A stretch of DNA of 58,393 bases. Source: Selenomonas sp. (GTDB lineage: Bacteria > Bacillota > Negativicutes > Selenomonadales > Selenomonadaceae). Of this stretch, positions 18,240-27,407 are shown piece by piece; within the stretch, counting starts at the first letter, position 1, and every line of letters begins with the position of its first letter. The notes below the pieces were generated by a model. That model had not been told where the DNA came from. It saw only the letters and a list, made by a program, of their open reading frames with translations, and searched no databases. Both the position numbers and the translations under genes were made by a program. The stretch covers positions 1 through 58,393 of the forward strand of contig JAGPMW010000012.1 of the NCBI GenBank assembly GCA_018052705.1, read 5' to 3'.

Positions 18240-21200
18240 TCACTTTATCTTAGCCACTACATCATCAAAGAGCGTGTAATTATGCTTTACGCCGTCATCC
18301 AGATTGATTTCCTGACGCAGGTCAGCGTAGTGATGGATTTTCTCCTCATAAGCATGGATCTCATCGAATTGATCCTGCAGTTTCTTGAGCTCTTTCTTGA
18401 ATTTGTTCTTGTCAGCCTGCGAAGCAGCTGTATTGACACGGTTTTTATAGGTCTCGATGCGGGATTTATAGAGTTCCTGCTGTTTGTAGACGTAGCCAGT
18501 ACGCATACGGGCCATGGTGTCACGGTCATAGCGATGGATGTAGACCAGTGCCTTGAAGCTGTTCTTCCGGCCGGCATCGAAGAGCCAGTAGATTGGACGC
18601 TTCTGGTAGCACTTGCAATGGTCTTTGTAGAAATCGTTGAGGAAATAGCTGCGGATATTCTCCATCGGTGTGCCCTTGCCCCCAAGAGCATCAGCGATAA
18701 ATTGCAAGTTCTCCGTATAATGCTCCTCGCCGTAGACTACCTTAAGCCAATCGCAGAAACGAGCCACAATATCGTCCTCGAAGTATTCATCATCGCAGAG
18801 TGGGATGATATCATCCTCATCAGGGATGAAAGATGTATATTTTGACTTGTCAAATTCACCACCAGCATAGGCCAGCCCCGGTGTATCCAGAGAATAGCGA
18901 CCAAATATGCAGCCAACAGCATAGGAAAGCAGAGACTTCACTACATCAGCCTTTGTCAGAACATAGTTATTCCCCTTCATGGACTCGGGGATATCGTCCT
19001 TCGTATCATAGATGCGAGCAACCGTCACATCCTTATCCGCAACCGTTGGCGTGAGCTCAGCCTGCAAACCGTAGATATCGATAAAGATACGATTGAGTGA
19101 TTCCTCATTAGCTTTGAGCTGATTAAACCGCCGATTACATTCAGATTTCCAATCATTATAGGCTTTAGACAATGTTGTTACTGATTGAATTAGCGGATGT
19201 TTTTTGAAATCCCATGATGTTTCAAAAGAATCCCAATCGTTTTTGCAAAGTTTCACATTTTGTTTTGATAAGTTGCTAATTGATGATTCAGAAAACATTT
19301 TATTGGAAAACGGAAGTTTTGCAACATATCCAGATTCACATCCAAGAGTAGGCGCTAATATCTTCAATAATTCGACAACTATATTTGTGTTGAGATATGC
19401 GCCCATCTCAAAAAGATGAGATTGATTATTCTCGTTCATTATTATTGCTTGACCACTATTGCTAAAAATAAAGCCTCTAGGATAATATCTAAATGAAGTA
19501 GTTCCTGATGTAATTGAGCCCCATGTAAACCCTTCCCCAAAATACAGTTTTTCATTTGAGATTTTCCAACCTATATTTTCACCATACTTTATCTTCGTAT
19601 TTTCTTTTATTTCAAAGCCATTGTTTTCCCAATTGACGAGATATTCGTTCATACCATACCAGCGACGATATCCGCCGCCCTTATTATAAGGTATCCACTT
19701 TTTTTCTTTGTAAGATAAAAGCTCTTTATAAGATGCGCAAGAACTACTCACCTCATACCAGAGCCTTAAAAATCTATCATTATCTCCAGTTCTCATACCT
19801 ATGCAAGGTGTTGATACAGTTTTTATTTTATCGCTTGACAACAACTCAAAAATTTTATTGCTCACCCAATACGCAATCGGTGAGCCAGGTATTTTAGCAA
19901 AGTTATCCTGTGATGCAGTATAACGATTTTCACCAGCTAAGAACATATCCTCTTTACCTTGTTGCGAAGTTGGTTCAATTAATCGGCAATATGTACCTTT
20001 AAAATCAGTGATTTTCATTTTTTGACGCACAAACGATGTGGTCTGAACTACCTCACCGCCAATTTCTTCAAAAGCTCTTGCTCCGAGATGTACCATATTA
20101 ATAATTTCGGCATTCAATAATTGATGTCTTAGTTTTTCAAAGCTGGATAAAAACATCCAAGCATGTTGTGTTATCATTGCCTGATAGCGATTATCCGCAA
20201 GCATTTCAGCACATCGTTCAATAAACACAGCAAATAAATCACTCTTACTATTCGCATAATTAGCCTTCACATATTCAGCTAGTTTTGCACTCATTCCACT
20301 GGCACCCATATAAGGGGGATTAGTCACACATACATCATAGCTTGTCTGCATGATTTGGGCCTGATGTACTAAGACCGGTAAACTGTCCTCGATTTCCTGC
20401 AGCCATGCCGCAAACATCAAATCCAGCTCGCCTTGTTCTTTTATGGCGCGGATATAGTCCAGCAGAGCATCATAGTCATGGTTTTTGACCGCTAGAATCG
20501 AGCCATATTCTTTGGCATCATGGAAAGTGTCAATCAGCTCATCTGCCATGTCGATAAATGACTGGTCAAGGGTCAGCTGACCGGTCATTTCCGGAGCAAT
20601 GTCAGACCATTTCTGCAAGCCGTTGCTTTCCTGAATGGCGCAAAGATTCGGCTCGATATGCTTGCGCAGGATGCGGTGATTGTAGTTCCATGCACGCATC
20701 ATAACGGCAAAATAGGCCAGCTGATAGGCACGGTCATCAATATCGAGTCCATAGAGGTTATGTGTCAGGATAAGCTCCGGAATATTGCGCTCCGGGTAGC
20801 CTGCATCTTTATAGATCTGCACAAGGACATCAAAGGCGTAGACAAGGATATGTCCACTGCCCATACAGGGATCGATGAGCTTGATATCCTCAGGGCGCAA
20901 ATCCTTGCGTTCAGCACGGAGCTTGGCAAGCTCGATAGCAACGGCATCTTCCTGTTCAGCTTCGGGCAGGTAGTATTTCCAGGCGAAGGTGTCCGTTGCC
21001 AAATCGGCTTCTGCTACTTCGCCAATAGCTCTGCGATGCTCGATCCAGATCCGCCCCAAGGAGTTCTCTACCATGTAGCGGACAATCCAGTCCGGGGTGA
21101 AGAGCTGCGTCGCTGCTGGGATATTCTCTTTCGTTATCTTGATATTTTTCTTGAGTGCCGCAAATACATCATCTTTAGGCTCACTGTTATAGTACTGATA

Positions 21201-21821
21201 GAGCCAGCCGATAATCTGCACGGCATCGCGCCAGTCGTCCTCCGCAATCTGAGTGACCAGATGCTCGATGACGCTTCCCGCGCGTAGTAGGTTATCTGGC
21301 AGAAGCAGCTCTGTGTAGTCCGCAATCGGCTCAAACATGGCTGGTAGGATACTGCCCAGCGCATTGCACTGCGTGATGAGCAGATACTTATATAGTTCAT
21401 CTGTAGCATCCTTCTCTTTGAGCTCAAAGACGATTTCCTTGTTCAGCCCTTCCAGATTGTCCATGGTCAGGCAGTCATCCAGGATCTGCGGCTGGAAGGA
21501 GTCTTCACGGCTGGTGAATACACGTACCTTCGTCGGCAGGACACCATTGACCTCCATATAGCGAAGCGCAGCAAAACGGTTGAACCAGGTATAGGCAACC
21601 TCATCCATTACCGTCTCAAAGCCCTTCTCCTGAACGCGTTCCACTAATGTCCGGCGCTGTTTCCGCTCTACCGGCGTAAGCAGTCTGCCATTGACCTCCT
21701 TCTGGTCTGCATCCAGCGCACGCTCGCCGTCAATCCCGTATAGATAGGCCCGCTGAGTCACGCGGGTAATCAGCTCTGTACGGGCCCAGACAGCGAATTT
21801 CTTGATTGCATTCTTATCCAT
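18240..21821 (-). CDS. pglX: BREX type 1 adenine-specific DNA methyltransferase PglX
   Basis: N6-adenine methyltransferase of the BREX system, which marks self DNA; the 1193-residue length is standard. SAM motif I reads DPCMGSGHIL (about 315) and the catalytic motif NPPYMG lies near 500. The stretch encoded at roughly 19150-19950 corresponds to the target-recognition region and is visibly more AT-rich than the rest of the gene, as expected for an exchangeable specificity domain. The C-terminus carries a coiled coil (about 1130-1175). A GAAGGAG site precedes ATG 21821, and brxC ends 17 bp upstream. Confidence 0.96.
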   Translation of the reverse strand: MDKNAIKKFAVWARTELITRVTQRAYLYGIDGERALDADQKEVNGRLLTPVERKQRRTLVERVQEKGFETVMDEVAYTWFNRFAALRYMEVNGVLPTKVRVFTSREDSFQPQILDDCLTMDNLEGLNKEIVFELKEKDATDELYKYLLITQCNALGSILPAMFEPIADYTELLLPDNLLRAGSVIEHLVTQIAEDDWRDAVQIIGWLYQYYNSEPKDDVFAALKKNIKITKENIPAATQLFTPDWIVRYMVENSLGRIWIEHRRAIGEVAEADLATDTFAWKYYLPEAEQEDAVAIELAKLRAERKDLRPEDIKLIDPCMGSGHILVYAFDVLVQIYKDAGYPERNIPELILTHNLYGLDIDDRAYQLAYFAVMMRAWNYNHRILRKHIEPNLCAIQESNGLQKWSDIAPEMTGQLTLDQSFIDMADELIDTFHDAKEYGSILAVKNHDYDALLDYIRAIKEQGELDLMFAAWLQEIEDSLPVLVHQAQIMQTSYDVCVTNPPYMGASGMSAKLAEYVKANYANSKSDLFAVFIERCAEMLADNRYQAMITQHAWMFLSSFEKLRHQLLNAEIINMVHLGARAFEEIGGEVVQTTSFVRQKMKITDFKGTYCRLIEPTSQQGKEDMFLAGENRYTASQDNFAKIPGSPIAYWVSNKIFELLSSDKIKTVSTPCIGMRTGDNDRFLRLWYEVSSSCASYKELLSYKEKKWIPYNKGGGYRRWYGMNEYLVNWENNGFEIKENTKIKYGENIGWKISNEKLYFGEGFTWGSITSGTTSFRYYPRGFIFSNSGQAIIMNENNQSHLFEMGAYLNTNIVVELLKILAPTLGCESGYVAKLPFSNKMFSESSISNLSKQNVKLCKNDWDSFETSWDFKKHPLIQSVTTLSKAYNDWKSECNRRFNQLKANEESLNRIFIDIYGLQAELTPTVADKDVTVARIYDTKDDIPESMKGNNYVLTKADVVKSLLSYAVGCIFGRYSLDTPGLAYAGGEFDKSKYTSFIPDEDDIIPLCDDEYFEDDIVARFCDWLKVVYGEEHYTENLQFIADALGGKGTPMENIRSYFLNDFYKDHCKCYQKRPIYWLFDAGRKNSFKALVYIHRYDRDTMARMRTGYVYKQQELYKSRIETYKNRVNTAASQADKNKFKKELKKLQDQFDEIHAYEEKIHHYADLRQEINLDDGVKHNYTLFDDVVAKIK

Positions 21822-21838
21822 ATGAATATCTCCTTCGG

Positions 21839-24800
21839 TTAGCTCAGACGAATCTCATCCACAGTTTTCAGCTGAGATTCTAATTGCTGGCGGACATGCT
21901 GTAAGTAGCAATCAATATCCTCTTTATTCCGTAAAGTAGCTGATTGGAAAAAAGTCTGCTTATACATTTTCTTGATCTTGAGCGGCTTGATGACAGGGTT
22001 ACTGGCAGGTATCGTTGCCGGTATTACCTTATCTGCTATTACAGGTTGTGGTTTTAGTTTTTCTTCATGCGCATGAATGGTACTCGTGATACTGCTTACG
22101 GCTTTTGACTGGTGCTCAAACAAGCTCTGCGTTACACCCTTGAGCTCGATGATTGTTCCTGTCTGCTGAATATGTTTCCGTTGATTCAGATAATAAGTGT
22201 TTGCCAGATCGATCTGTTCACGGACATATTCGGCCCTGCCACTGGCTTCGTGGATGCTATTCATGCATTGATTGATGACTTCATAGTTGCTTTGGCGTAC
22301 GTCTTCGAGCAGTTCGTTATGTGTAGCGCGTACCTGATCGATCAGTCTGCGCAACTGTGGAATACGTGTATAATCAAAGTCGCGCCCTTCTGGTACTTGA
22401 AGGATGGCACGGATCTTATTCAGCAGCTCGATTGTCTCGGGCTTTTCCTGCAAGTATTCCCTATCACGCATCATATTGCTTTCGAAATAAAAAGCTTCTT
22501 CGAAAAGTCCAGACTGGCTCTCAAAGAATTGCTCTACATCATCCAGCGCATCAATGATATCTTCCAAATCATCCTGTACCGCCAGAAGTGCATCGACCAG
22601 CGCAATATTGTCGGTTTGCTTCATCAGGATATGGTCGATGATTGCTACTGCTTTGTTCAAGACCGCCTGTCCCGGATATTTTACGGAGTTATAGCCACCA
22701 TAGCGGATCAGCAGATTCTTATAGACCTGTTTTTTCTCTTTTAATTTCTCGAGGATGAATTCCACCAGTCCGTTTTCATCCTTTGGGATGCTCATGACCT
22801 GCAGATAGTCCTCTAGGAACTCCACCGCTTCGTCAATCTTCTGCGCACTCATCAGCTTATGTTTCTGTACCACCGTCTTACCGATTTCCGTACGTCTGCG
22901 TAGGAGCTCTATCAGTTTCGCATCGCTGGCACGTACCGTTTCACCGCTATATTTGATGGTCACTCGCTGATTATAGATGAGAATGGCCATGACAGCGGCA
23001 ATATCGATCTCACGCCAGCCATAGGGGATATCCTGATATCGCTTCTGGATATCTCCCATGGTGGTCTTCTGTTTCTGCTGTAGACGAAGCTCCAGGAACT
23101 CCTCTATTTTCTTGGCAGCAGCAGTATTCTCTTCCTTACCTGTGTACATCGAAAGCTGAGACGTGCCCTGCAATATTTCTGTGATTTGTTCGTCCGTATC
23201 GACATGATGCGTGATGAGCGCAAGAGAGCTGTAGATATGTGTTACCAGATATTCAAAGGCCTGATTGATCTTGTTCCTGGCATCACCAGAACGTGGAGTC
23301 AGCTTCTCACCATCTGCATAGAAATTGCCATGTTCGATAGCTTCCCGGATTTCGTCCAGAACACGGACTTCCAGTTTCGAGGCATTATCTTCCTGGATGG
23401 CAATGATAGCCGTAGCTGTTGCAGAGCGGACTTTTCCCGTATTCATATTGACGTACTGGCGAATACGCATAGCTTCTTCCAGCAGATCATAGTAGCGGGA
23501 TTCCTGCGAAAGGACGATGATTGCACGTCCCTTGGACTCCGTAACCAAACGCAGTTCATTGCCAATCTTGTCCGATGCATTCGTGAGGAACTGGATCGTC
23601 ATGCCACTTTGTGCATTACCAAGCGTCACGTCATCGACCATGCTGATATACGGGAAATCATAGACGTCGTAGCGATATTTTTTCGCCGTATAGATATCGC
23701 CATAGATGATATTGCCGATACGCTCCGTAATCTTCGTCGGGTCCACATCCGTCGAATCAATATCCCGTTGGATGTCCTGTTCCTCATCGGTCAGGAACTT
23801 GAATACATCGCCCGTACGGCCGATATAGTTCTGCTTCTGCAAGCGATCAAGCGATTCGTTGATCTTCTTGCGCATGGGCATCTTATCCATGTCAATGCGG
23901 TCAGCCATCAGGATCATGACGTTATCGGCGTTTCCCGGCAGGTCATCATGAACATAGCGGATGAGATAGAGGCATTTCAGGACATCGACATCGTAGTGTT
24001 CCAAGCCCTCGTCATTCTGGGCCGCCTTTTCACAGCGGTCGATAACCCTGTTGATGGTGCTATCAAGGAAACCGCGCATGGTATCATAAAAACGGAAGAA
24101 GGGTACCAACGCATATTCATCCTGCTGTTGTATCTGCCGGGCAGCCTCCTGGAAGCTGGAAAGCATAGAACGCTCACCACCGGCCAGATGCTTACCCGTA
24201 TTCCCGTGTTTGCGGACTTCGTAGAAAACTTTCTGTAACAGCATGAACTGATACGGAATGAACGGATAGTTAGCCGTGAATGTCTCTACGGTCTTGAATC
24301 CCTTGAGATCTGGCATCGCATTCTTGAACATGAAGAGATTGTCCAGAGAGGCACGATTCTCTTCAAAAGCTTTCGTCAGAACAGTCTTGCCTTCTTCGTT
24401 CTTGGCAAGAATACGACGCTGGATGACTTCATCGACCGAAGATGAGGACAAAGACAGACGCATCTTGAAACGGGCCATGATACGGGAGAACTCGTCCTGC
24501 CGAACCTTGACGACTTCATCCAGTGCTTCCTGACCAGTAGCCATGACCCATACTTTGCCATTGCACTCCGAGCCCAATTTCTCTGTCAAAGACTGGAAAT
24601 TCAGCAGCATGTCCGTATCGGTACCGATATACTGACCAACTTCGTCGGCCATGAACAGCAGGCGGTAATCTGCCGGCTTCGTGTCAACATAAGCCTTGAT
24701 TTCCTTGACGAGCTGAGCAATGCTGATCTCTGCTGTCTCCGTACCATTGAACCAGTCTCGTGCCGACTGTTCACTCATCCCCAGGACTTTCTGGAGAACT

Positions 24801-25423
24801 TCGATGATATCATCCTCCAAAAAGCCGAATACATCACGGCAATCTGCCCAGCAGTCACCATGTATTTCTTCGAATGCCTGCAGGAATCCTTCCCATTTGC
24901 CCTGAGAGCTTACAAACTGCTCCAAACGAGCTGTTTTCAGATCTTCGCCATAGAATCCGAGATGGTTATAGAACATCTTGGCAAAAACACGGAGAACGGC
25001 TGTCTTATTCTTGTCACTAGGGCCTTCAATATCGATGTTGAACAGGATGGTATCCGTACGGCCCGTAGCCGTCTGCTTGATTTCCTGCTGCAGTTCCGGA
25101 TCATCGGTCACCTTCGCTGCAAAGCGGTCAGAGGTACGAATACCATTGACCTCGCGATCTGCCAGCAGGTAGGAGAGTATCTTCAGAAAATGAGATTTAC
25201 CACTGCCGAAGAACCCCGAAATCCAAACGCCTATATCTGCCGTAGAGCACTCATAAGCCCCACAGTAATATTTAAAAAAAACACAAAAATGCTTACGCAG
25301 TTCTGCCGTGATGACATACTCATCCAATTCCTTCTCAATAACTGCCTCATCCGATTGATCAACCTTGATGACGCCATTGATGGCTCGATTGATATCCTTC
25401 CCAAAAATATTCTTTATTTCCAT
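21839..25423 (-). CDS. brxC: BREX P-loop ATPase BrxC
   Basis: Large (1194-residue) P-loop protein, a core element of BREX thought to assemble on DNA with the other Brx proteins. It begins EIKNIFGKDINRAINGVIKV, the usual BrxC opening. Walker A is GFFGSGKSHFLK (about 70), and LLFMADEVGQYIG (about 255) fits Walker B. Long helical and coiled-coil segments fill the C-terminal half. It is spaced 24 bp from brxB. Confidence 0.96.
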   Translation of the reverse strand: MEIKNIFGKDINRAINGVIKVDQSDEAVIEKELDEYVITAELRKHFCVFFKYYCGAYECSTADIGVWISGFFGSGKSHFLKILSYLLADREVNGIRTSDRFAAKVTDDPELQQEIKQTATGRTDTILFNIDIEGPSDKNKTAVLRVFAKMFYNHLGFYGEDLKTARLEQFVSSQGKWEGFLQAFEEIHGDCWADCRDVFGFLEDDIIEVLQKVLGMSEQSARDWFNGTETAEISIAQLVKEIKAYVDTKPADYRLLFMADEVGQYIGTDTDMLLNFQSLTEKLGSECNGKVWVMATGQEALDEVVKVRQDEFSRIMARFKMRLSLSSSSVDEVIQRRILAKNEEGKTVLTKAFEENRASLDNLFMFKNAMPDLKGFKTVETFTANYPFIPYQFMLLQKVFYEVRKHGNTGKHLAGGERSMLSSFQEAARQIQQQDEYALVPFFRFYDTMRGFLDSTINRVIDRCEKAAQNDEGLEHYDVDVLKCLYLIRYVHDDLPGNADNVMILMADRIDMDKMPMRKKINESLDRLQKQNYIGRTGDVFKFLTDEEQDIQRDIDSTDVDPTKITERIGNIIYGDIYTAKKYRYDVYDFPYISMVDDVTLGNAQSGMTIQFLTNASDKIGNELRLVTESKGRAIIVLSQESRYYDLLEEAMRIRQYVNMNTGKVRSATATAIIAIQEDNASKLEVRVLDEIREAIEHGNFYADGEKLTPRSGDARNKINQAFEYLVTHIYSSLALITHHVDTDEQITEILQGTSQLSMYTGKEENTAAAKKIEEFLELRLQQKQKTTMGDIQKRYQDIPYGWREIDIAAVMAILIYNQRVTIKYSGETVRASDAKLIELLRRRTEIGKTVVQKHKLMSAQKIDEAVEFLEDYLQVMSIPKDENGLVEFILEKLKEKKQVYKNLLIRYGGYNSVKYPGQAVLNKAVAIIDHILMKQTDNIALVDALLAVQDDLEDIIDALDDVEQFFESQSGLFEEAFYFESNMMRDREYLQEKPETIELLNKIRAILQVPEGRDFDYTRIPQLRRLIDQVRATHNELLEDVRQSNYEVINQCMNSIHEASGRAEYVREQIDLANTYYLNQRKHIQQTGTIIELKGVTQSLFEHQSKAVSSITSTIHAHEEKLKPQPVIADKVIPATIPASNPVIKPLKIKKMYKQTFFQSATLRNKEDIDCYLQHVRQQLESQLKTVDEIRLS

Positions 25424-25447
25424 GATCCCCTGACCTCTCTACTTCCA

Positions 25448-26002
25448 TTATCTAACGTTGAATGCGCGGTAATATGGATTTGCCTTCAGGCAATTGAACA
25501 GTCTAAGCTCATGGCCATCATATTCGCCCGGATATAAAACAAAGATTGGCATATTGGAAAAATATGGCTGCATGGCATTCAAGAGCTGATGAATCCTTAT
25601 AAATGGAAAGGCGCTGCCGATTCCCGTGATAAGAATGACATCCTTTTCACCGTGAGGCGCATAATTCATTTCATTGATGAAGGCATCCACCGTGGCAAAT
25701 TTCTGAATTTCTTTGAACAGTCCCTGAGGCCCCTTTTTTTCTTCCATCTTTGGGATAGATTTCATGATCTTCTTCTTCTCGCAAATGTTCAAGAATATCT
25801 CGTAGAGATTGAAGGTCTTCAAATCACAGACCAGCGTTGCTCCTCGCAGCATCTCTACAAAATGACGTACAATCTGCTCATCTTCCGGATGATAGCCATA
25901 GATATGTATATTCTCTTCATTGGAAAGACCTTCACCCGTGATAACCTTCGGATCATTCATCATCGTGCGGATCTCATCCAACTTCGCTTTTGTATCGTTC
26001 AA
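25448..26002 (-). CDS. brxB: BREX protein BrxB (DUF1788)
   Basis: A protein of about 184 residues of the DUF1788 family, a conserved BREX component whose role is not settled. The sequence LDEIRTMMNDP, then VILITGIGSAFPFIRIH and IFVLYPGEYDG are typical. I choose TTG 26002 because AAGGGAGG lies 7 bp upstream and the sequence from there matches the usual BrxB opening. The longer frame would run through the end of brxA. The gap to brxA is 13 bp. Confidence 0.92.
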   Translation of the reverse strand: MNDTKAKLDEIRTMMNDPKVITGEGLSNEENIHIYGYHPEDEQIVRHFVEMLRGATLVCDLKTFNLYEIFLNICEKKKIMKSIPKMEEKKGPQGLFKEIQKFATVDAFINEMNYAPHGEKDVILITGIGSAFPFIRIHQLLNAMQPYFSNMPIFVLYPGEYDGHELRLFNCLKANPYYRAFNVR

Positions 26003-26015
26003 AACGCAGCCTCCC

Positions 26016-26618
26016 TTAAATTGCATTGAATGCCGACAGCATCCACTCATCCTGATGACGCTTGACGGCATCGCGTACTGGAGACTGTAAAAATACAGGC
26101 TGCAGGTCCTTGGCACGGGAATTCAATATGTACTCATTCTGCACCAGAATATTCATTAACACGCCGCCAAGCTTCTTGATTGTCGATTCGCTCCACTGAG
26201 CCACCTGATCACTCTGCTCAGTCAGATGCATGAAAAAGGTATTTACATCAAAACGGCTGAAATTGGAATTATGTTGATGATATTTCTCACCAATGACCGT
26301 CACCATAAACTCAGCCACCAATCGACTATCACGCATCACCGCATATAAGCACAGCTGCTTAGCAACTGCTGCTGGCTGCGTAGCAATTATATGGACAGCC
26401 TGGGCATCATCTAACCCTTTAAGCCGTCTGATACATGGACGAAGCAAGCTTCGAACAGATTTCTCCGTTGGAAACTGAAACAGATTTTTCTCAGCAACCT
26501 TCTGATGGATTTCCTCTTCATCTCCCCCCTCATCCATAAGCTTTGCAACAATACGTGTTTCATGAAATAGAAACTGTTCACGAGTCAATGCGGCGCTATA
26601 CGCCTGTTGCATCACCAT
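26016..26618 (-). CDS. brxA: BREX protein BrxA (DUF1819)
   Basis: A protein of about 200 residues of the DUF1819/BrxA family, a small helical DNA-binding member of BREX. Seen are FLFHETRIVAKLM near the start, FQFPTEKSVRSLLRPCIRRL in the middle and WSESTIKKLGGVLMNILVQN towards the end. The start at ATG 26618 has GGAGG 7 bp upstream, and the gene overlaps the regulator stop by 7 bp. A second ATG at 26612 would form a TGATG junction. Confidence 0.92.
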   Translation of the reverse strand: MVMQQAYSAALTREQFLFHETRIVAKLMDEGGDEEEIHQKVAEKNLFQFPTEKSVRSLLRPCIRRLKGLDDAQAVHIIATQPAAVAKQLCLYAVMRDSRLVAEFMVTVIGEKYHQHNSNFSRFDVNTFFMHLTEQSDQVAQWSESTIKKLGGVLMNILVQNEYILNSRAKDLQPVFLQSPVRDAVKRHQDEWMLSAFNAI

Positions 26619-26833
26619 TTCCGCGCCTCCTCCTTCGGCAATACATCCATGATGGCACCAATATTGCAATCTAAGGCACGACATATCTTCACCACAACAG
26701 CCATAGAGATATATTCATTATGCGATAATTTTGACAGTGTATTCGAGCTGATTCCTGCTAGTTCTGCAAATTCTGTTTTTTTTAGGTTTTTATCGATGAG
26801 TAATTTGAATAACTTATTGTAGCTGATATCCAT
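26612..26833 (-). CDS. Cro/CI-type helix-turn-helix regulator of the BREX operon
   Basis: A 73-residue XRE-family DNA-binding protein, essentially only an HTH domain: LLIDKNLKKTEFAELAGIS, then NTLSKLSHNEYISMAVVVKI. It closes with a YozG/DUF739-like tail (DCNIGAIMDVL). AAGGAG lies 6 bp upstream of the ATG. It is the first gene of the BREX transcript and overlaps brxA. Two operator-like repeats lie directly upstream, so self-repression and control of the whole island are likely. Other BREX loci are often controlled by a larger WYL protein, so this is a different solution. Confidence 0.88.
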   Translation of the reverse strand: MDISYNKLFKLLIDKNLKKTEFAELAGISSNTLSKLSHNEYISMAVVVKICRALDCNIGAIMDVLPKEEARKW

Positions 26834-26868
26834 ACCAGTCTCCTTTTCACCTAGTTGATCTAATACTA

Positions 26869-26923
26869 ATTATACTATTTTTATCCCTATTTAGATATAT
26901 TTTATCCCTAAATAGAGATATAT
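26869..26923 (-). promoter_or_regulatory. BREX promoter with two operator-like repeats
   Basis: A -10 box TATAAT lies at 26869-26874 (minus). Directly upstream, two near-identical blocks, TATCCCTATTTAGATATAT (26882-26900) and TATCCCTAAATAGAGATATA(T) (26903-26923), are spaced one helical turn or two apart. The second is an imperfect palindrome (TATCTCTA-TT-TAGGGATA on the minus strand). They cover the -35 region, which has no good consensus, so binding of the HTH protein there would be expected to block RNA polymerase. Confidence 0.65.
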
Positions 26924-27407
26924 TTTCTCTATCTTATAAAGGTTACCAGTCTATATCCCATATACCATTTTAAACATTTCTTCCTCTGTCCCCCGTACAC
27001 TCATGCTGCGACTTAAGTAAACATGACTTTGCAGAACAGATGATGCATTTTATAAAGAAACCAGAACATATCTAGCTGCATATCCACTACCAGGAAAGGA
27101 CATATCTGTCTGACGGTATCGCCGTGCATGAAGAAGACGTGCATGAAAAACCGATGCCAACTCCATCAGATTTCGTCCTAGCCACAGATGCATGACGACA
27201 GCACCCCGGATGCTGCAGGAAATCAATAAGCGACCGAATCTATGATGATAGTCATGCACATGAGCTTCTGGAATCTGCCACGGTCCTCTGGCCCGTCCCC
27301 TAACCTTGAGAGCAACCTTATGGTAATAAAGCAGTAGAGCTGGCTCATGCGCCAGCTCTACTGCTTTATCTATATTGGATTTCCGTTGCTTAAAGATACC
27401 GCGCCTT
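26924..27407. other. Intergenic edge of the defence island
   Basis: I see no supported gene between the BREX promoter and the racemase gene. A 69-codon minus-strand frame (27050-27259) has no ribosome-binding site and an unusual His/Arg/Leu composition, so I do not call it. The stretch includes a perfect 19-bp hairpin at 27326-27369. No tRNA, integrase or direct repeat marking an island end is visible. Confidence 0.5.
27326..27369. terminator. Long perfect hairpin, likely bidirectional terminator
   Basis: Arms of 19 bp (27326-27344 and 27351-27369) match perfectly around a 6-nt loop, TCATGC. Only short T stretches follow on each strand. It lies 38 bp after the racemase stop, so terminator is the best reading. 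Confidence 0.6.

Noticed and set aside
22112..24238. Long plus-strand frames (210 and 350 codons) opposite brxC
   Set aside because: They are mirror readings of a strong coding gene and show no domain or ribosome-binding site.
27050..27259. 69-codon minus-strand frame at the edge of the BREX island
   Set aside because: No ribosome-binding site, odd composition rich in His, Arg and Leu, and no family resemblance; probably chance.
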